64,000 bases of DNA from Annona cherimola (Eukaryota > Streptophyta > Magnoliopsida > Magnoliales > Annonaceae), in the NCBI GenBank assembly GCA_030490835.1, contig CM059971.1, positions 56,220,012 to 56,284,011 of the forward strand, in the 5' to 3' direction. Every line of letters begins with the position of its first letter. The stretch's first letter is position 1. The position numbers and the translations under genes are program-made. Below the pieces are notes generated by a model. The model worked only from the letters and a program-made list of their open reading frames with translations. It searched no databases and was not told the origin of the DNA. Of this stretch, positions 31,171 through 42,317 are shown piece by piece.

Positions 31171-34100
31171 GACAACCCTTAACATGGGTATGCAAGCAAT
31201 TTTAGTGAAACTTTATAGATGTGGCGCCCCAAACCGAGTGTCACAACATAAGCTTTATTCCAGGATCGTTTATTGATTGGTAAACGTGAACAAGATTGTT
31301 GCCCTGTCACACGGCGGGTTCATTGCATAAATATACATTTATAATCTATTCCATAGGAGTTTATCACATGACACTTAGTCATTTTTACATCAATTTGCCC
31401 TCCTTGGCCATCATTATACCCTGATATACACATTCAATATTCATTTCCTACACATCATTTCCATCATAAAACTCAAAATTTTAAAACATTCATTTCATGT
31501 TATAATATACATACATCATCCATCATCATTTTTCAACAATTTGACCTATTCCAATCCATATCACACATCAACAGTGTAAATTTTCATAAATTGCAATAAG
31601 TTGCAAATATTCATTCCATAATACATTTCTCATCATACAAATGCATACATAGGAATATATGAATTATATTTTTTCATTTAACCTGTGCTTCTCTTCTGTA
31701 GTCATCCTTGCACCTGTCTTAGGGTTTAGAAAGCAATTCGTGAGTATAGACTTAGTAAGCAAGTTGCATAGTTTTCAGGCAATAATTTTCAGGCAAAGTT
31801 CTCTCTTGGATAAACATCTTTGAAACCAACATCATACCCACTGGTGGGTATATGATGAATAATGCAACATCATACCTAACATGGGTATATCATGAATAAT
31901 GCAATGTATTATTATCACCATAACATCATATGATAGTACGCTAGCTAAGCAATCATCCTATCATCTTGCTCTCATCTCAGGGAGGGCGTCGCCGGTTGTT
32001 GGCCTATCTTAGCGACTTGGTCATACTAGAGGGGGACAATCAGTCCGCTTACACCTCTAAAGTGGACCTAGTACCTTGTGCACCATAAACATAGACATGC
32101 TAACATGATTTTCTTGAATAAGCATTTGAGACATAGTTTCTTAACAACGTTAAATAAAATATTGTACAAGTCCATTTGCAAGAGTTATAGGGATGCCCAT
32201 CCTTAAATAATTCCAAAAGCATTTAAACATCCATTTGCAAGATATATTTCAAAGCATTGAAATATCAATTTGCAACATATCGTCAACATTTTAAGAAAGC
32301 GAGTTTTTCAAAATCTGTTTGCTTACCTAAATTCACTTTAGTCCCTTTCGTCAACCTTTTCTTTGTCTTTTCCTATATATATGAGAATAACATTGCATTC
32401 ATAAACATAATTCTATATGCTTGCACATCATATAGTTGTTAAACCCACATGATTTCCATCAACTTACTTAACTCACTTGTCTTTCAAGTTGGGTGTCAGT
32501 TTTACCAATTCATACATTGGTATGACTTGTGCTTCCATAGCACTCATTCCTTTCATTTTAATACTCTTATTTAGGGTAAATTTTCACATTCATTATAACC
32601 ATTAAGGTTAACCCAACATATGGAAGTTTATTATTTTTCATTTATCATTTAACTTTCATTCTTTATATTTTTCACATTGGTGCTCGTTCAAGGCACTTAC
32701 TTATGAGTTAGGGCTAATCTTAATCTCAAATTATTGAGATTTTATAATTTTCTCAAAACAACCCTCTCTTTTCTCATTTTGCCATATTTTCTTTTCGTTT
32801 TTGCATTTTAGAAAATCATACTTGGTCATTTCTCATTCTTGTCATTCATACTCTTCATGCGCACTCTCTTCGTTACACATACATTATGTGTTAATCAAGT
32901 TCACACAAAATAGAATTTTTCCTTCCATTTTTGCTTAATTTAAGTACTTGTTTTGCACATAATTTAGGATTTAATCATGGAATTAAAACTCATCAATTAG
33001 GTTGCTCAAAACAGAAACTTTCCTTCCATGCTTTCCACCTTTGGAGGTCCCTTAAATGTCCCATTTGTAGGGTATTTTACCCTCATAATCACTCATTTAT
33101 CATGTTGTTTAGGTTATCCATCAATTCCACCTTAAATGAGTAGAATTTGCATCAAGTTGTCAACTCCATATTTCACTCTTCTAAGGTCCATCAAACATGT
33201 TTAGTTTAACATATATTAATCATGAAAATTATTCACATAATTCGCACATATCATATGCTCAAAATAACAACATTAAATAGAATTTAACAAAAATTTCAAC
33301 ATGGTGCACTTAGTGCAACCAACTCTAAAACCATACATAACTTCCTTGAATGCTTTATTTAAATTTTCTCATTCATTTAACATTTAGTAACCCTATCAAA
33401 GTCTTCATAAATCATCATTTAAGCTTAACAATGAATCAAATTTATGATTCATGAATTGAGCTAGAAAACTTGGAAGTTAATGAACCAAACTTGGTTTAAT
33501 ACTTACTTAAACTTGTGTGGTTTTGCTCCCACTTGTTTAGCTTAGTTCCTTCTCTTTTTTACCTTCTTTTCCTCCTCTTTTCCTTCCTTTTTCCTTCCTT
33601 TTTCCCTTTCTTGGGAACATCCCTTGCTGGACACTTTGTTTTTTTTTTTTTCTTTTCCACCAAATCTGTCCACTAGGAGGACGTCAATTGCCCCCTTTCA
33701 TTTCCTTTTATATTGCTGTTTTTACCTTCTAATTTCCACCTCATTTTTTAGGTTTATAATTTCAATGTTTATCCCATTGAGCTGCTGGCATATTTATCCA
33801 TGTAATTTCCCATTTTACAGAATTTTTAAACCCAAAATTCTACTCATAATTAATCCCTTGATCACGTCCCATGCAGCCATCAGTTTTGTCTTTTTGTGGC
33901 CACAAAATCTGCCCAAATTACATGCATTAAACATCCCTGGTCATTCAGCCCCTTCTCATGCATTTTTTGCATTTTTAAACAACACAAAATTTGCTCAAAA
34001 TTCCCTTCTTATGCCACCTTAAACAAAGCATTAAACCCATTGACTTTCCATTAAATGAGAATCACTTTTTGAAGACAAAAGTCAAAGGGTTTTGTCCTTA

Positions 34101-34735
34101 CGTGATTTAGCAATTTTCCATGGGATTTAGCTTAATCAAAGTCATCCATATTATAAGTCATGTCATTTTAACCATTCATGAAAAATTTCATCTCAAAATG
34201 ACATTTCTAGTGTAAGTTATGGTCATTTGAAAATGCCTCTTGAATTTGGATGCAATTAAATAATTATTTCCTAATTAAATCATGATTAACATAATTCATT
34301 CAATCCATGAGGTAGAGCACGTCAACGTGTGCTTACCTTTCAAATTTCACATCAATCCGCCTTATAGGCTTCAAGTTATGAATTTTCTAACAATAATCAC
34401 ATGTATCCCATCATTATCATCCATTTAACCATAATAAATGGAATAAGTAACCATGCCACGTCATTATTTTCTATACCTTATTTGGTCTCTTTGAACACAT
34501 AATACGACATTGAGCTAAGGCGATTAATTTAATCATCTTACTTAATTAATTGCCTTAATCTCATTCATTCAATTGAATCATACAATCAATAATAATTAAA
34601 CGCCTAATTTAATTGTTCTTGGTACCACAACAGGAGTAATATGCAAGTCAAAAAACAATGTGGGTATATTAATAATTAGTATTAAAGTAAATGAGTATCT
34701 CAACAAATTACCCTATTTTAACATTCTTTATAATC
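31171..34735. repeat. arm of a second fold-back element, split by a large insertion
   Basis: 31171-31219 (CATGGGTATGCAAGCAATTT) and 34633-34735 (GTAATATGCAAG, TGTGGGTATATTAATAATTA) join into one arm of the same fold-back family as 30610-31161. The sequence between them (31220-34632) is foreign. Confidence 0.6.
31220..34632. mobile_element. putative 3.4-kb solo LTR inserted in a fold-back element
   Basis: It begins TGTGGCGCCCCAAACCGAGT and ends GGTACCACAACA, so it has TG...CA ends with a short inverted match (TGTGG/CCACA). It interrupts a recognisable repeat. It is long, T/C-biased and noncoding; the single open frame near 33624 has no recognised similarity. No clean target duplication was found (ATAGA on the left; ACAGG or GGAGT on the right, depending on the end chosen). 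A long LTR of a Ty3/gypsy Tat-like element is one possibility. Confidence 0.4.
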
Positions 34736-35671
34736 GGCTTGAGCCAGGTATAGTTGTTGCATTCGAGAATACTTATGGCTGGCTCCAAATTGAGCCAATT
34801 GTGTTAGTTCACCGTTATCCGAACATTTGCCTTGACCATAGACGATAGTTGATTAGGCACTCTAATTTTCTCTTTTTTACTCTTTTTAAATTGATACGAC
34901 ATTTTTCTATCACATTTTAACAATTCTAAAATTTCTCTTTTTTCTATAAAAATTCCAATTATTATCCTTATATTTGTACCTAAAAACTCTATTTTCTCTT
35001 TTTTATATAATTTTTCTTGAATGAATTTGTTCATCTATGACTTGTAGTTCTGTCTGTTTTTCGAATGGGATAAATCGTAACACTCAAAAATCTTTGGACT
35101 GGGCTGCAGCGAATGTTTGACACCTGGAATTGTTCATACAGCTATTGCAGAAATGAAAGCGCAAATATTATAATAATCTTGACTTGTTTAAGACAATATA
35201 CAGCCACACATTTTCTGAGATATACGTGGGTGGTGGTTGTCCACCTAATACGTGGAAAAATCATTTACTCATTAAATTCTATATTTTGATTTTAATAAGG
35301 AAACAAAAAGGCCTCACCAACATCGACCTTATTCATTCGATTTTGATTTCAATCCCAAATCAAAATATCCAATAACATCTATCGACCTCATTCGACCATG
35401 ACTTTTTGAGTGAAAGCCTCTAAAAACCTCAAATAGCTCTCAGTTGCTCATGCCTTGGTCAGGGTTCAATCCCAAACTTCGATTCATAAAAACCTGTTTC
35501 TCATATATGCCGTCAACTTACTGTTGTCGACTTAGGTGGGGTAAGGGCATGTGATGGAAAAATATATATATTACTATACGTAAGGATAGAAAAAAAATGT
35601 ATGAAAATTGAAACAAAAAATATTGTGCATAAAATTTTTAAAAAGTAGGTTGTTGTCTTTTAGGAGAATAA
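34736..35671. other. intergenic, nothing recognised
   Basis: AT-rich, short open frames only, with no supported coding content. Confidence 0.4.
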
Positions 35672-35962
35672 GGGTGCGTTTGTTTGGGGCAAAAAAATGT
35701 CAACCAAAACTTTTCAATCCAAAACTTTTCACTCTCCATAACTACTCTATTTTTTAATTATTTTTTCACATTTTCCAATACAAACTACCCTACTTTTCAA
35801 TCATTTCTACACAACTAACCATACAACTAACCTATCTATTTTAACTTTATTCTCTTTACTCCTCATCATTACTCCTATTATATCACATCATTTTCTATCA
35901 ATTTGACAACTTTTACTTTAAAAACTTTTCATCAAAAGTTTTACCCCTAACCAAACACACCC
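35672..35962 (+). mobile_element. Tourist-like MITE (PIF/Harbinger type), TAA target duplication
   Basis: 291 bp with terminal inverted repeats GGGTGCGTTTGTTTGG and CCAAACACACCC, flanked by TAA at 35669-35671 and 35963-35965. It has no coding capacity. This is the clearest copy of a family present at least eleven times in the window. Confidence 0.85.
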
Positions 35963-35987
35963 TAAGAAAATATTTTTGAGAAATTTC

Positions 35988-36278
35988 GGGTGTGTTTGGT
36001 TGGAGGTAAAACTTTTGATGAAAAGTTTTTGGAGTAGAAGTTGTCAAATCAATAGAAAGTGATGTGATATAATATGAGTAATGATGAGGAGTTAAGAGAA
36101 TAAAGTTAAAATAGATAGGTTAGTTGTATGGGTAGTTGTGTAGAAATGATTGAAAAGTAGGGTAGTTTGTGTAGAAAAATGTGAAAAAATAATTAAAAAA
36201 TAGAGTAATTATAGAGAATGAAAAGTTTTAGATTGAAAAGTTTTAGTTGACACTTTTTTATCCTAAACAAACACATCC
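35988..36278 (-). mobile_element. Tourist-like MITE, inverted relative to its neighbour
   Basis: It begins GGGTGTGTTTGGTTGGAGGT and ends AAACAAACACATCC. The flanking trinucleotide is TTC on both sides (35985-35987, 36279-36281). It is the reverse complement of the copy at 35672 and only 25 bp away. Confidence 0.8.
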
Positions 36279-37019
36279 TTCATTTCATTGCCATCCGATC
36301 TAAGTAGCAAACTGGCCTATTCATGATTTCCGTCAATCTTAGATTCAAGCATCCGAAATCCCAACGTTGCATATTTTCCAACGACCATTATTTGTACCGT
36401 TTTCAACCTTTAGCTATTTTGTAGTCTTCTATTTTTAATAAATTTGTCCATCCTGATTAGCTGAGTTTCTAATCTACATGATCCGAATTCAGTTTGCTTA
36501 AATCAAATTTGAAGTTTTCAAAGAGATTTCTTAGATCAAATAAGAATTAGGATTGGTTATCAGATTGCGGTTGGATTCTCTCGACTCTTTAACTCCAATG
36601 GCGTTTGAAGGGTTAGTTTAGTTAGAAATTAGTAATTTTATTATAACTAATAGCCGCACCTCCTTTAATTAGACGAGGAGGAATGATTCGATACTTCTGT
36701 TAGCCTGAAGCCCTTCATGTTTACCCTTCGTTTTTCAGTTTTAAAATATTTTTTAAATAATCTAAACCATTTATTATGTTTGTTTTTTTATATTTATGGA
36801 AAATTTTCACTTGTATCCATAATATTTAAACTTTATTACCATTACACCCACAACATTTCAAAAATTCTCTCGTCACATTTTGGCTAATTCCCCACGCACC
36901 CATATCGTCAGTAATTTCGTCACTAACAGACCAAACGGTGTAAATGTCAATATCACCACAATCCCTAGTCTTTCTCTTCAATGGCTTACCCGCCACAACA
37001 GCAGTCGCCGCAGCCCTTG
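36279..37019. other. intergenic up to the ankyrin-type pseudogene
   Basis: 36279-36880 shows nothing recognisable. From about 36880 it becomes GC-richer and is probably the 5' untranslated part of the pseudogene copy. Confidence 0.35.
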
Positions 37020-37640
37020 GTCCATGCCGATTCGAGCCGAAGATCACGCCCACAGCCTCACTCATCTGGCCATCGCACATAGCAACCACGCCCGCCTCTC
37101 CCGACTCCTCGCCGCACTCCCTCGACTCGCCGACTCCACCCAGGCACTCATCGAGGCAGAGTTGCTCTGCCAGGAGTAGCTCACCAATCGCATTGTCTCC
37201 GTCCATGACCGTCGCAACGTACAGGGCCGCTAAGTGCCACTCCATCTAGTCGTTCGTCTCAATCACATAGCCGTCGTCGGCTACCTCTCCTCTGTCGGCA
37301 CCGACGTCTCTCTCCAGAACTCTGCAGCATAGAATCTCCTGAAAGAGGCCATCTGCAGCCGCCATTCTGACGTCACCCGGGCGCTGCTATCATTTCTATA
37401 TCGAGATCTCCTTCCACTATAAGAGCTCCCTCTTGCCCTTCGTCGGACGGATTGCACCGTCCAATACCTACTGCATCTGGAAGCGAGATGGCGATCTCCG
37501 TACTGACACGTTGTCAAGATCCACTGCGCAAGCGCTAATAAAAGCTATCTTTTCTAGGCTATCCCAGCCCTCTTCTCAACCGGTTTGCTGCTCATCCTCA
37601 CCACAACGAACGAAAAATCCTTAACACCTTCAAAAATGCG
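37020..37640 (+). pseudogene. ankyrin-repeat / GPCR-chaperone-domain protein pseudogene
   Basis: Reading across frames gives an N-terminus with RAEDHAHSLTHLAIAHSNHA and LSRLLAALPRLADSTQ. An ankyrin unit follows (VPLHLVVRLN, VGTDVSLQNSA, KEAICSRHSDVTRALL), then a block with MPFVGRIAPSNTYCIWKRDG and GDLRTDT. This order fits the plant ankyrin-repeat proteins carrying the ANKRD13-like GPCR-chaperone domain. Multiple stops (near 37177, 37231, 37328) and frameshifts break it. The segment from about 37330 to 37430 is shortened. No introns were detected, so a processed copy is likely. Confidence 0.7.
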
Positions 37641-38010
37641 GGATGCCTCTGTCGAAGCTGAACAAGGACGGAGTCGCATGACTAACGAGTGATTACCGCT
37701 CGGTTATGGACATGACAAAGGGTCTTTGACATCCGAATGTCGAATTCAACCGCTTGGGCAATTTGGAAATCAAAGAAAGAAATAATGCACGCATCTGCCA
37801 AAAATCGCCGCACTTAACCGACAGATTGCGATGGTACGAGTACGTGAGGATCACCGGTGGGAAAGTTTAGAAGTAGTAGATAATTGTTAGCAAATTATAA
37901 AAATGTCTTAGAATTTAATTGCAATACCAGTTGAGATTGTATTGTATGAATACTTATCAAAAAAAAGAGTGAAATATTCTGGATACAAGAAAATTTTCTA
38001 AAATATTTTA
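37597..38010 (+). repeat. direct duplication, copy 1 (3' end of the ankyrin-type pseudogene)
   Basis: The sequence from TCATCCTC through AATGCGG, TTACCGCTCGGTTATGGACA, GGTACGAGTACGTGAGGAT and GAAAATTTTCTAAAATATT is found again at 38495-38775 in the same order. This copy has an extra block of about 30 bp after AATGCGG and about 100 bp more between the last two landmarks. Confidence 0.85.
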
Positions 38011-38494
38011 GGCGGTTAAACCCCACTTAAATGTGAAAATTAAAATTTTAAAATAAGTTTACTACTGTTTAGCCTACCTATTTAAGGCTTTTCATAGATT
38101 TATATCTTAATTTTTAATTCATATATTTATAAGCCCAAATTTGTATATAGTCCATGTCAAGAATAAGCCTCCAATGATTCAAGCTCACTTTAGAAGTAAT
38201 GGTCAATGATCCATGTAATTGACCAAGAGCAATTTGCATTCAAGACCAAATAAAAAATATTTTCTCAAGCTAATTATATTAGAGCCGACGAGACGGACAG
38301 TTCGAGTTAAATAAATAATTAATATTTTATGAGATTTTTAATGATCAAAATAGATTTAACCAAAAAGAAGATAGATTTACAACATTTTAGATGATGAATA
38401 AAAACTATAAAATCTAAGCCATAATCTAAACCGTTAAAATGATTAAGAAATAAACTGTTAAAGTGATTAAGGGACATCAACAAGTGCTGACTCA
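38011..38494. other. spacer between duplicated copies, nothing recognised
   Basis: AT-rich, with no supported features. Confidence 0.4.
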
Positions 38495-38775
38495 TCCTCA
38501 ACCACAAGGATAAAAAAATCCTCACTACCTTCGAAAATGCGGAACGGAGTCGCATGACTAACGAGTGATTACCGCTCGGTTATGGACATGACACAAGAGT
38601 CTTTGACATCCCAATGTAGAATTCAACCGTTTGGGCAATTTGGAAATTAAAAAAATAATAATAATGCACGCATCTGCCAAAAATCGCTGCACTTAACTGA
38701 CAGGTTGTGATGGTACGAGTACGTGAGGATTAGGAGCGAAATATTTTGGGTACGGAAAATTTTCTAAAATATTGC
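38495..38775 (+). repeat. direct duplication, copy 2
   Basis: It matches copy 1 (37597-38010) with scattered substitutions and lacks two blocks. Frame-disrupting AAT expansions lie near 38650-38665. Confidence 0.85.
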
Positions 38776-38881
38776 AAGTATAATGAAAATAATAGTCAAA
38801 TGTCGTGGATATAAAAAGAAAATTTCCTGTATTTATATACGATTCCAAAAACCATGCGCATCACGGATTTTTACATACTAT

Positions 38882-39170
38882 GTGTGCTTGTTTGAGGTAA
38901 AAAAAAGTCAATCAAAATTTTTCAGTACAAAACTTTTCACTCTCCATAATTACTTTATTTTTTAATTATTTTTTCATATTTTTCTATACAAACTACCCTA
39001 TTTTTCAATCATTTCTACATAACTACTTATACAACTAACCTATCTATTTTAATTTTATTCTCTTTACTCCTCATCATTACCCCTATTATATCACATTATT
39101 TTCTATCAATTTCAAAACTTCTACCCTAAAAACTTTTTATCAAAAATTTTACCCCCAACTAAACACACCC
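38882..39170 (+). mobile_element. Tourist-like MITE copy
   Basis: Aligns with 35672-35962 over its whole length and ends CTAAACACACCC. TAT flanks it on both sides (38879-38881 and 39171-39173). The left terminus is mutated (GTGTGCTTGTTTGAGG). Confidence 0.75.
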
Positions 39171-39554
39171 TATATTTATATTATATATTTCTCAAATTTT
39201 TTAGTTATCATATTTTCACCCTGAAAAGATATTAATTTTTATATGATACAAGTTTTCAACGAAAACTATTTTTGATTTAGGGGTGCAACTTGGGTCGGGT
39301 ACCCATGGGTCGACCCGACGGGTACCCTAAATAGGGTCGGTTCGGTTCTGGGTAAAAAATACCCGTGGGAATTTGGGTAGGGTCGGTTCCAGATTCCGGG
39401 TACCCTGAACCGACCCGAAATGTATATAATAATATTATAATATATGTATATATATGAATTCGAGCCTTTGTCCTAAAATTTCTGTGTCGCGGTCGCGCTG
39501 CCAACCTGCCCTAATTTCCAGTTCCCAAATCGATTTCATCGCTGCCGCCATGCC

Positions 39555-39960
39555 GCGTTGCGTGCGTCTCTGCCGCCGTTTCGCCATTCCTCCACAACGC
39601 TGACTCGCTGCCGTTCCGGCGTTCCTCCGCATCGCTAGCTCACTGCTGTTCCGCCGCTCCTCCTCGTTGCTGCTGTTCCGCCATGCCTCCTCATGGTTGT
39701 TGTTCCGCCATTCCTCTGCTTCGCTGCCATTTCGCCATTCCTCTAGTTTGTTGTCGTTCCGTCATTCCTCCGCGTCCGATCGTCATCCTCGATGCCGTCA
39801 ACTTGTCAGCACCACGTGCGCTTGTAGTCCTCGATGCCGGCAGCCAGTCAACGCCGCCACGTCTGCTCATCATCGTCGACGCTGTCAGCATGTCATCGGC
39901 GCGTCCACTGGTCGTCCTCAACGCTGTCAGCCAGTCACGCCTCGACAAGTCCTCGACGCC
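39555..39960 (+). repeat. two short tandem repeats inside the hAT element
   Basis: About seven units related to GCTGCTGTTCCGCCATTCCT (roughly 30 bp, 39555-39776) are followed by about five units related to GTCGTCCTCGATGCCGTCAA (roughly 42 bp, 39778-39960). All three frames of parts of this region are open because of the repeat composition. Confidence 0.75.
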
Positions 39961-39966
39961 GACAGC

Positions 39967-40365
39967 CAATCTGCTCAGCAGCTCGACCCTTCCCGCCTTC
40001 CTAAACTCCCAAGAACAAAACCCAAAAGCAGAGACAAGTTTTTGAAATTTGCGGTGCCAGTGATTGTGTCGTGTTCTGTTTTTTTCGCCATCTTAGGCGT
40101 TGTTCTGTTTATGAGAAGGAAGAGGAAGTTCGCTAAAGTCTGCGGCCTCCGGCAGTCCGCCCTCGACAAGTCGACGCGCAGTGGCAGCTGCGGCACAGCT
40201 CCTCCCCTCAACAGTCGATGGCAGACGCAAAGCTCTCCAGGTCTCTCTATGCCTTCAATTTTTGATTTGCAATTTTGCGTGTTGATCTGTAAATTTCTAT
40301 GCGTTCGGGACATGAGAAAACACCAAAATCCCATTCCGATCCCTGCATATTACCAAACAAAATGA
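39967..40365 (+). other. possible captured coding fragment with one membrane segment
   Basis: In the frame open from 39667 to 40365, the stretch VPVIVSCSVFFAILGVVLFM followed by RRKRK looks like a transmembrane helix with a basic stop-transfer end. The upstream part of that frame is just the tandem repeat. It may be a piece of a host membrane protein gene carried by the hAT element. The source was not recognised. Confidence 0.3.
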
Positions 40366-40680
40366 CTAAAAAACATCTCAGAATGCAAAACATATTTTGT
40401 AGTGATTCGTGCAGATGGTTGATTGCATGTAAAAGATTTTTTTATTTTACAAAGATTCATGTCTGGACAGTTAATCATTTAGCGGTGATTTATTTTGTTG
40501 TGCTTTATGTATGAGGACAATTAAATTAACAAGTTATTCTTTTTCTAGTTCATGTATGTGGCTGCATATTGCATGATAATATAATTTTTTAGGAACCGAT
40601 TTGGAACCGGAACCGACCCGCCCTTAAAAAAATATGGTAGGGTAGAGATTTTCTAAAATAGGATAAGGGTAGGTTCCACC

Positions 40681-41599
40681 TAGGGGTGTAAATATGGTTG
40701 GGTTCAACCCGAACCCGCATCAACCCGAACCGATTTATACCATGGTTGGGTTGAGGTTTTGGAAATTTGGTTTTTAAAAAATGGGTTCAACCCGACCCGA
40801 TTTTAAAAAATGGGTTGGGTTGGTTAGGGGTCGGTCAACCCGACCCGACCCGATTTCATAAGATATGTATTTACATATATTTATGAGAGTGTATTTCATT
40901 CATATTGCTTAGATATTTAAATAAAATTGTGTTGAGTTTGAAAATTTGTTTGACTATTTGGTTGTCAAATGTTGTTTGAATTTATTTGGTTTGGAAATAT
41001 ATTTGGTTAATTAGTTGTGAAATTGTGTTTGGATTATTTGATTATATTGCATCGTAAATATGTTGTTTAGATATTTGCTCGCATTGGTGATTTAGAATAA
41101 CATAACAGGTCAACTGAGAACTTAATATGTTTGTAGCTTTGATTGGAAGCCAACTAAGAATGTAAGTAAGACTATAATATTCATTTTTCTATTTTGCATA
41201 ATTTACTGTAATAATTTTACTTGGCTTTCACTTTTTGACTTGCAGAAGACATCGATTGCTCAAAAATACAAAAACAAAAAAACGAATCAATTACTAAACT
41301 TATCCTCCATTTTTGAGCTATGTAGAACTTTTATTGGTACTTATTGTTTTTATAATTATCATTATTTTTATTATTTTAGAAATTCAGGTGAACAAAACTT
41401 TAACTAGCATTGATAACATGTGTAATCTATTAGCCCGATTTCTAACCCGAACCGAACCGATTTGAGGTGGATTGAAATAGGGTTGGGTTAAGATGTGAAA
41501 AGTAGGGTTGAAAGTAGGGTTGGGTTGTGATTTTACAAGGTGGGTTAGGGTTGTATTTGTGTCAACCCAAGTCAACCCGACCCGATTTACACCCCTAGA
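40681..41599. mobile_element. second hAT-type element nested in the first
   Basis: Ends TAGGGGTGTAAAT and ATTTACACCCCTAGA are flanked by GTTCCACC (40673-40680) and CTTCCACC (41600-41607), 7 of 8 matching. Subterminal GGTTGGGTTCAACCCGACCC motifs resemble those of the outer element, so the two families are related. No coding capacity. Confidence 0.8.
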
Positions 41600-41870
41600 C
41601 TTCCACCCCTACCCGAACCTACCCGGACCAAGTTGCACCCCTATTTTGGTTGCATAATATAACAAGATGTATTAAATATGATAAATGGTTTAGATCTTAA
41701 AAAATACATTTAAAGATTTTAAAATCAAAAGTACAAAGGTTTTATGCTTATATAAATATTGAATCATTCTTCTTAAATTAGTTTATGGCCAATCAAGAAA
41801 ACTTTTTTGAAAAAATAAGTGCGAGAGCTTTCCTCTTATTAGGTTGACCTTGCTTGACCTCGAAATCGAA

Positions 41871-42071
41871 AGCTACTATATTATTTTTTAATTATTTCTC
41901 CATGTATTTCTATACAAGTATCTTATTAATTTTCAATTATGTCTACATAAATACTTATATAGCTAATATATCTATTTTTAACTTTATTTTCTTTAACTTC
42001 TATCATATCACATTATTTTTTTCTACGTTAAAAACTTTTCATCCAAAAATTTTATCACTTTCAAAACACAC
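41871..42071 (+). repeat. 5'-truncated Tourist-like MITE copy
   Basis: Contains the family blocks CTACTATATTATTTTTTAAT, the middle ACTTTATTTTCTTTAACTTC, and the end ATCCAAAAATTTTATCACTT. The left terminus is missing. Confidence 0.6.
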
Positions 42072-42106
42072 TATTTATTAACTCACTAATATAATATCAT
42101 TCATGA

Positions 42107-42300
42107 CCATGGGCATAGCCTAGTTGATACTTATTCTTGGCTCAGTGCCAAAAGTTCAGAATTTCATACCCTAGGTATGGAGCGTTAGTCTCGTTCTGAT
42201 ACAAATTGGGTGTAATCAGTAGAGAAAATACAAAGTTTACTTAGGCATGATTGAGGTGTAAAAAATTTAACAAAAGTTTACAAATCGAACAATAAAAAAG
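42107..42300 (+). mobile_element. SINE-like insertion, 194 bp, with 17-bp target duplication
   Basis: TATAATATCATTCATGA is repeated perfectly at 42090-42106 and 42301-42317. The head reads CCATGGGCATAGCCTAGTTG, resembling a tRNA-type A box; a degraded B-box-like GTTCAGAATTTC lies near 42160. The tail is AACAATAAAAAAG. It differs in sequence from the SINE at 29757. Confidence 0.75.
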
Positions 42301-42317
42301 TATAATATCATTCATGA

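Larger units (their letters stand above)
39278..41643. mobile_element. non-autonomous hAT-type element with 8-bp target duplication
   Basis: Terminal inverted repeats TAGGGGTGCAACTTGG and CCAAGTTGCACCCCTA are bounded by TTTTGATT (39270-39277) and TTTTGGTT (41644-41651), an 8-bp duplication with one mismatch. Subterminal regions are packed with short GGGTCGGGT/ACCCGACCC motifs. No transposase is present. It carries a GC-rich internal cargo (39440-40330) and a second hAT-type insertion at 40681-41599. Confidence 0.85.

Noticed and set aside
33624..34022. 132-residue open frame
   Set aside because: Low-complexity, Phe/Leu/Ser-rich translation of T-rich noncoding sequence within a putative LTR; no start context or similarity.
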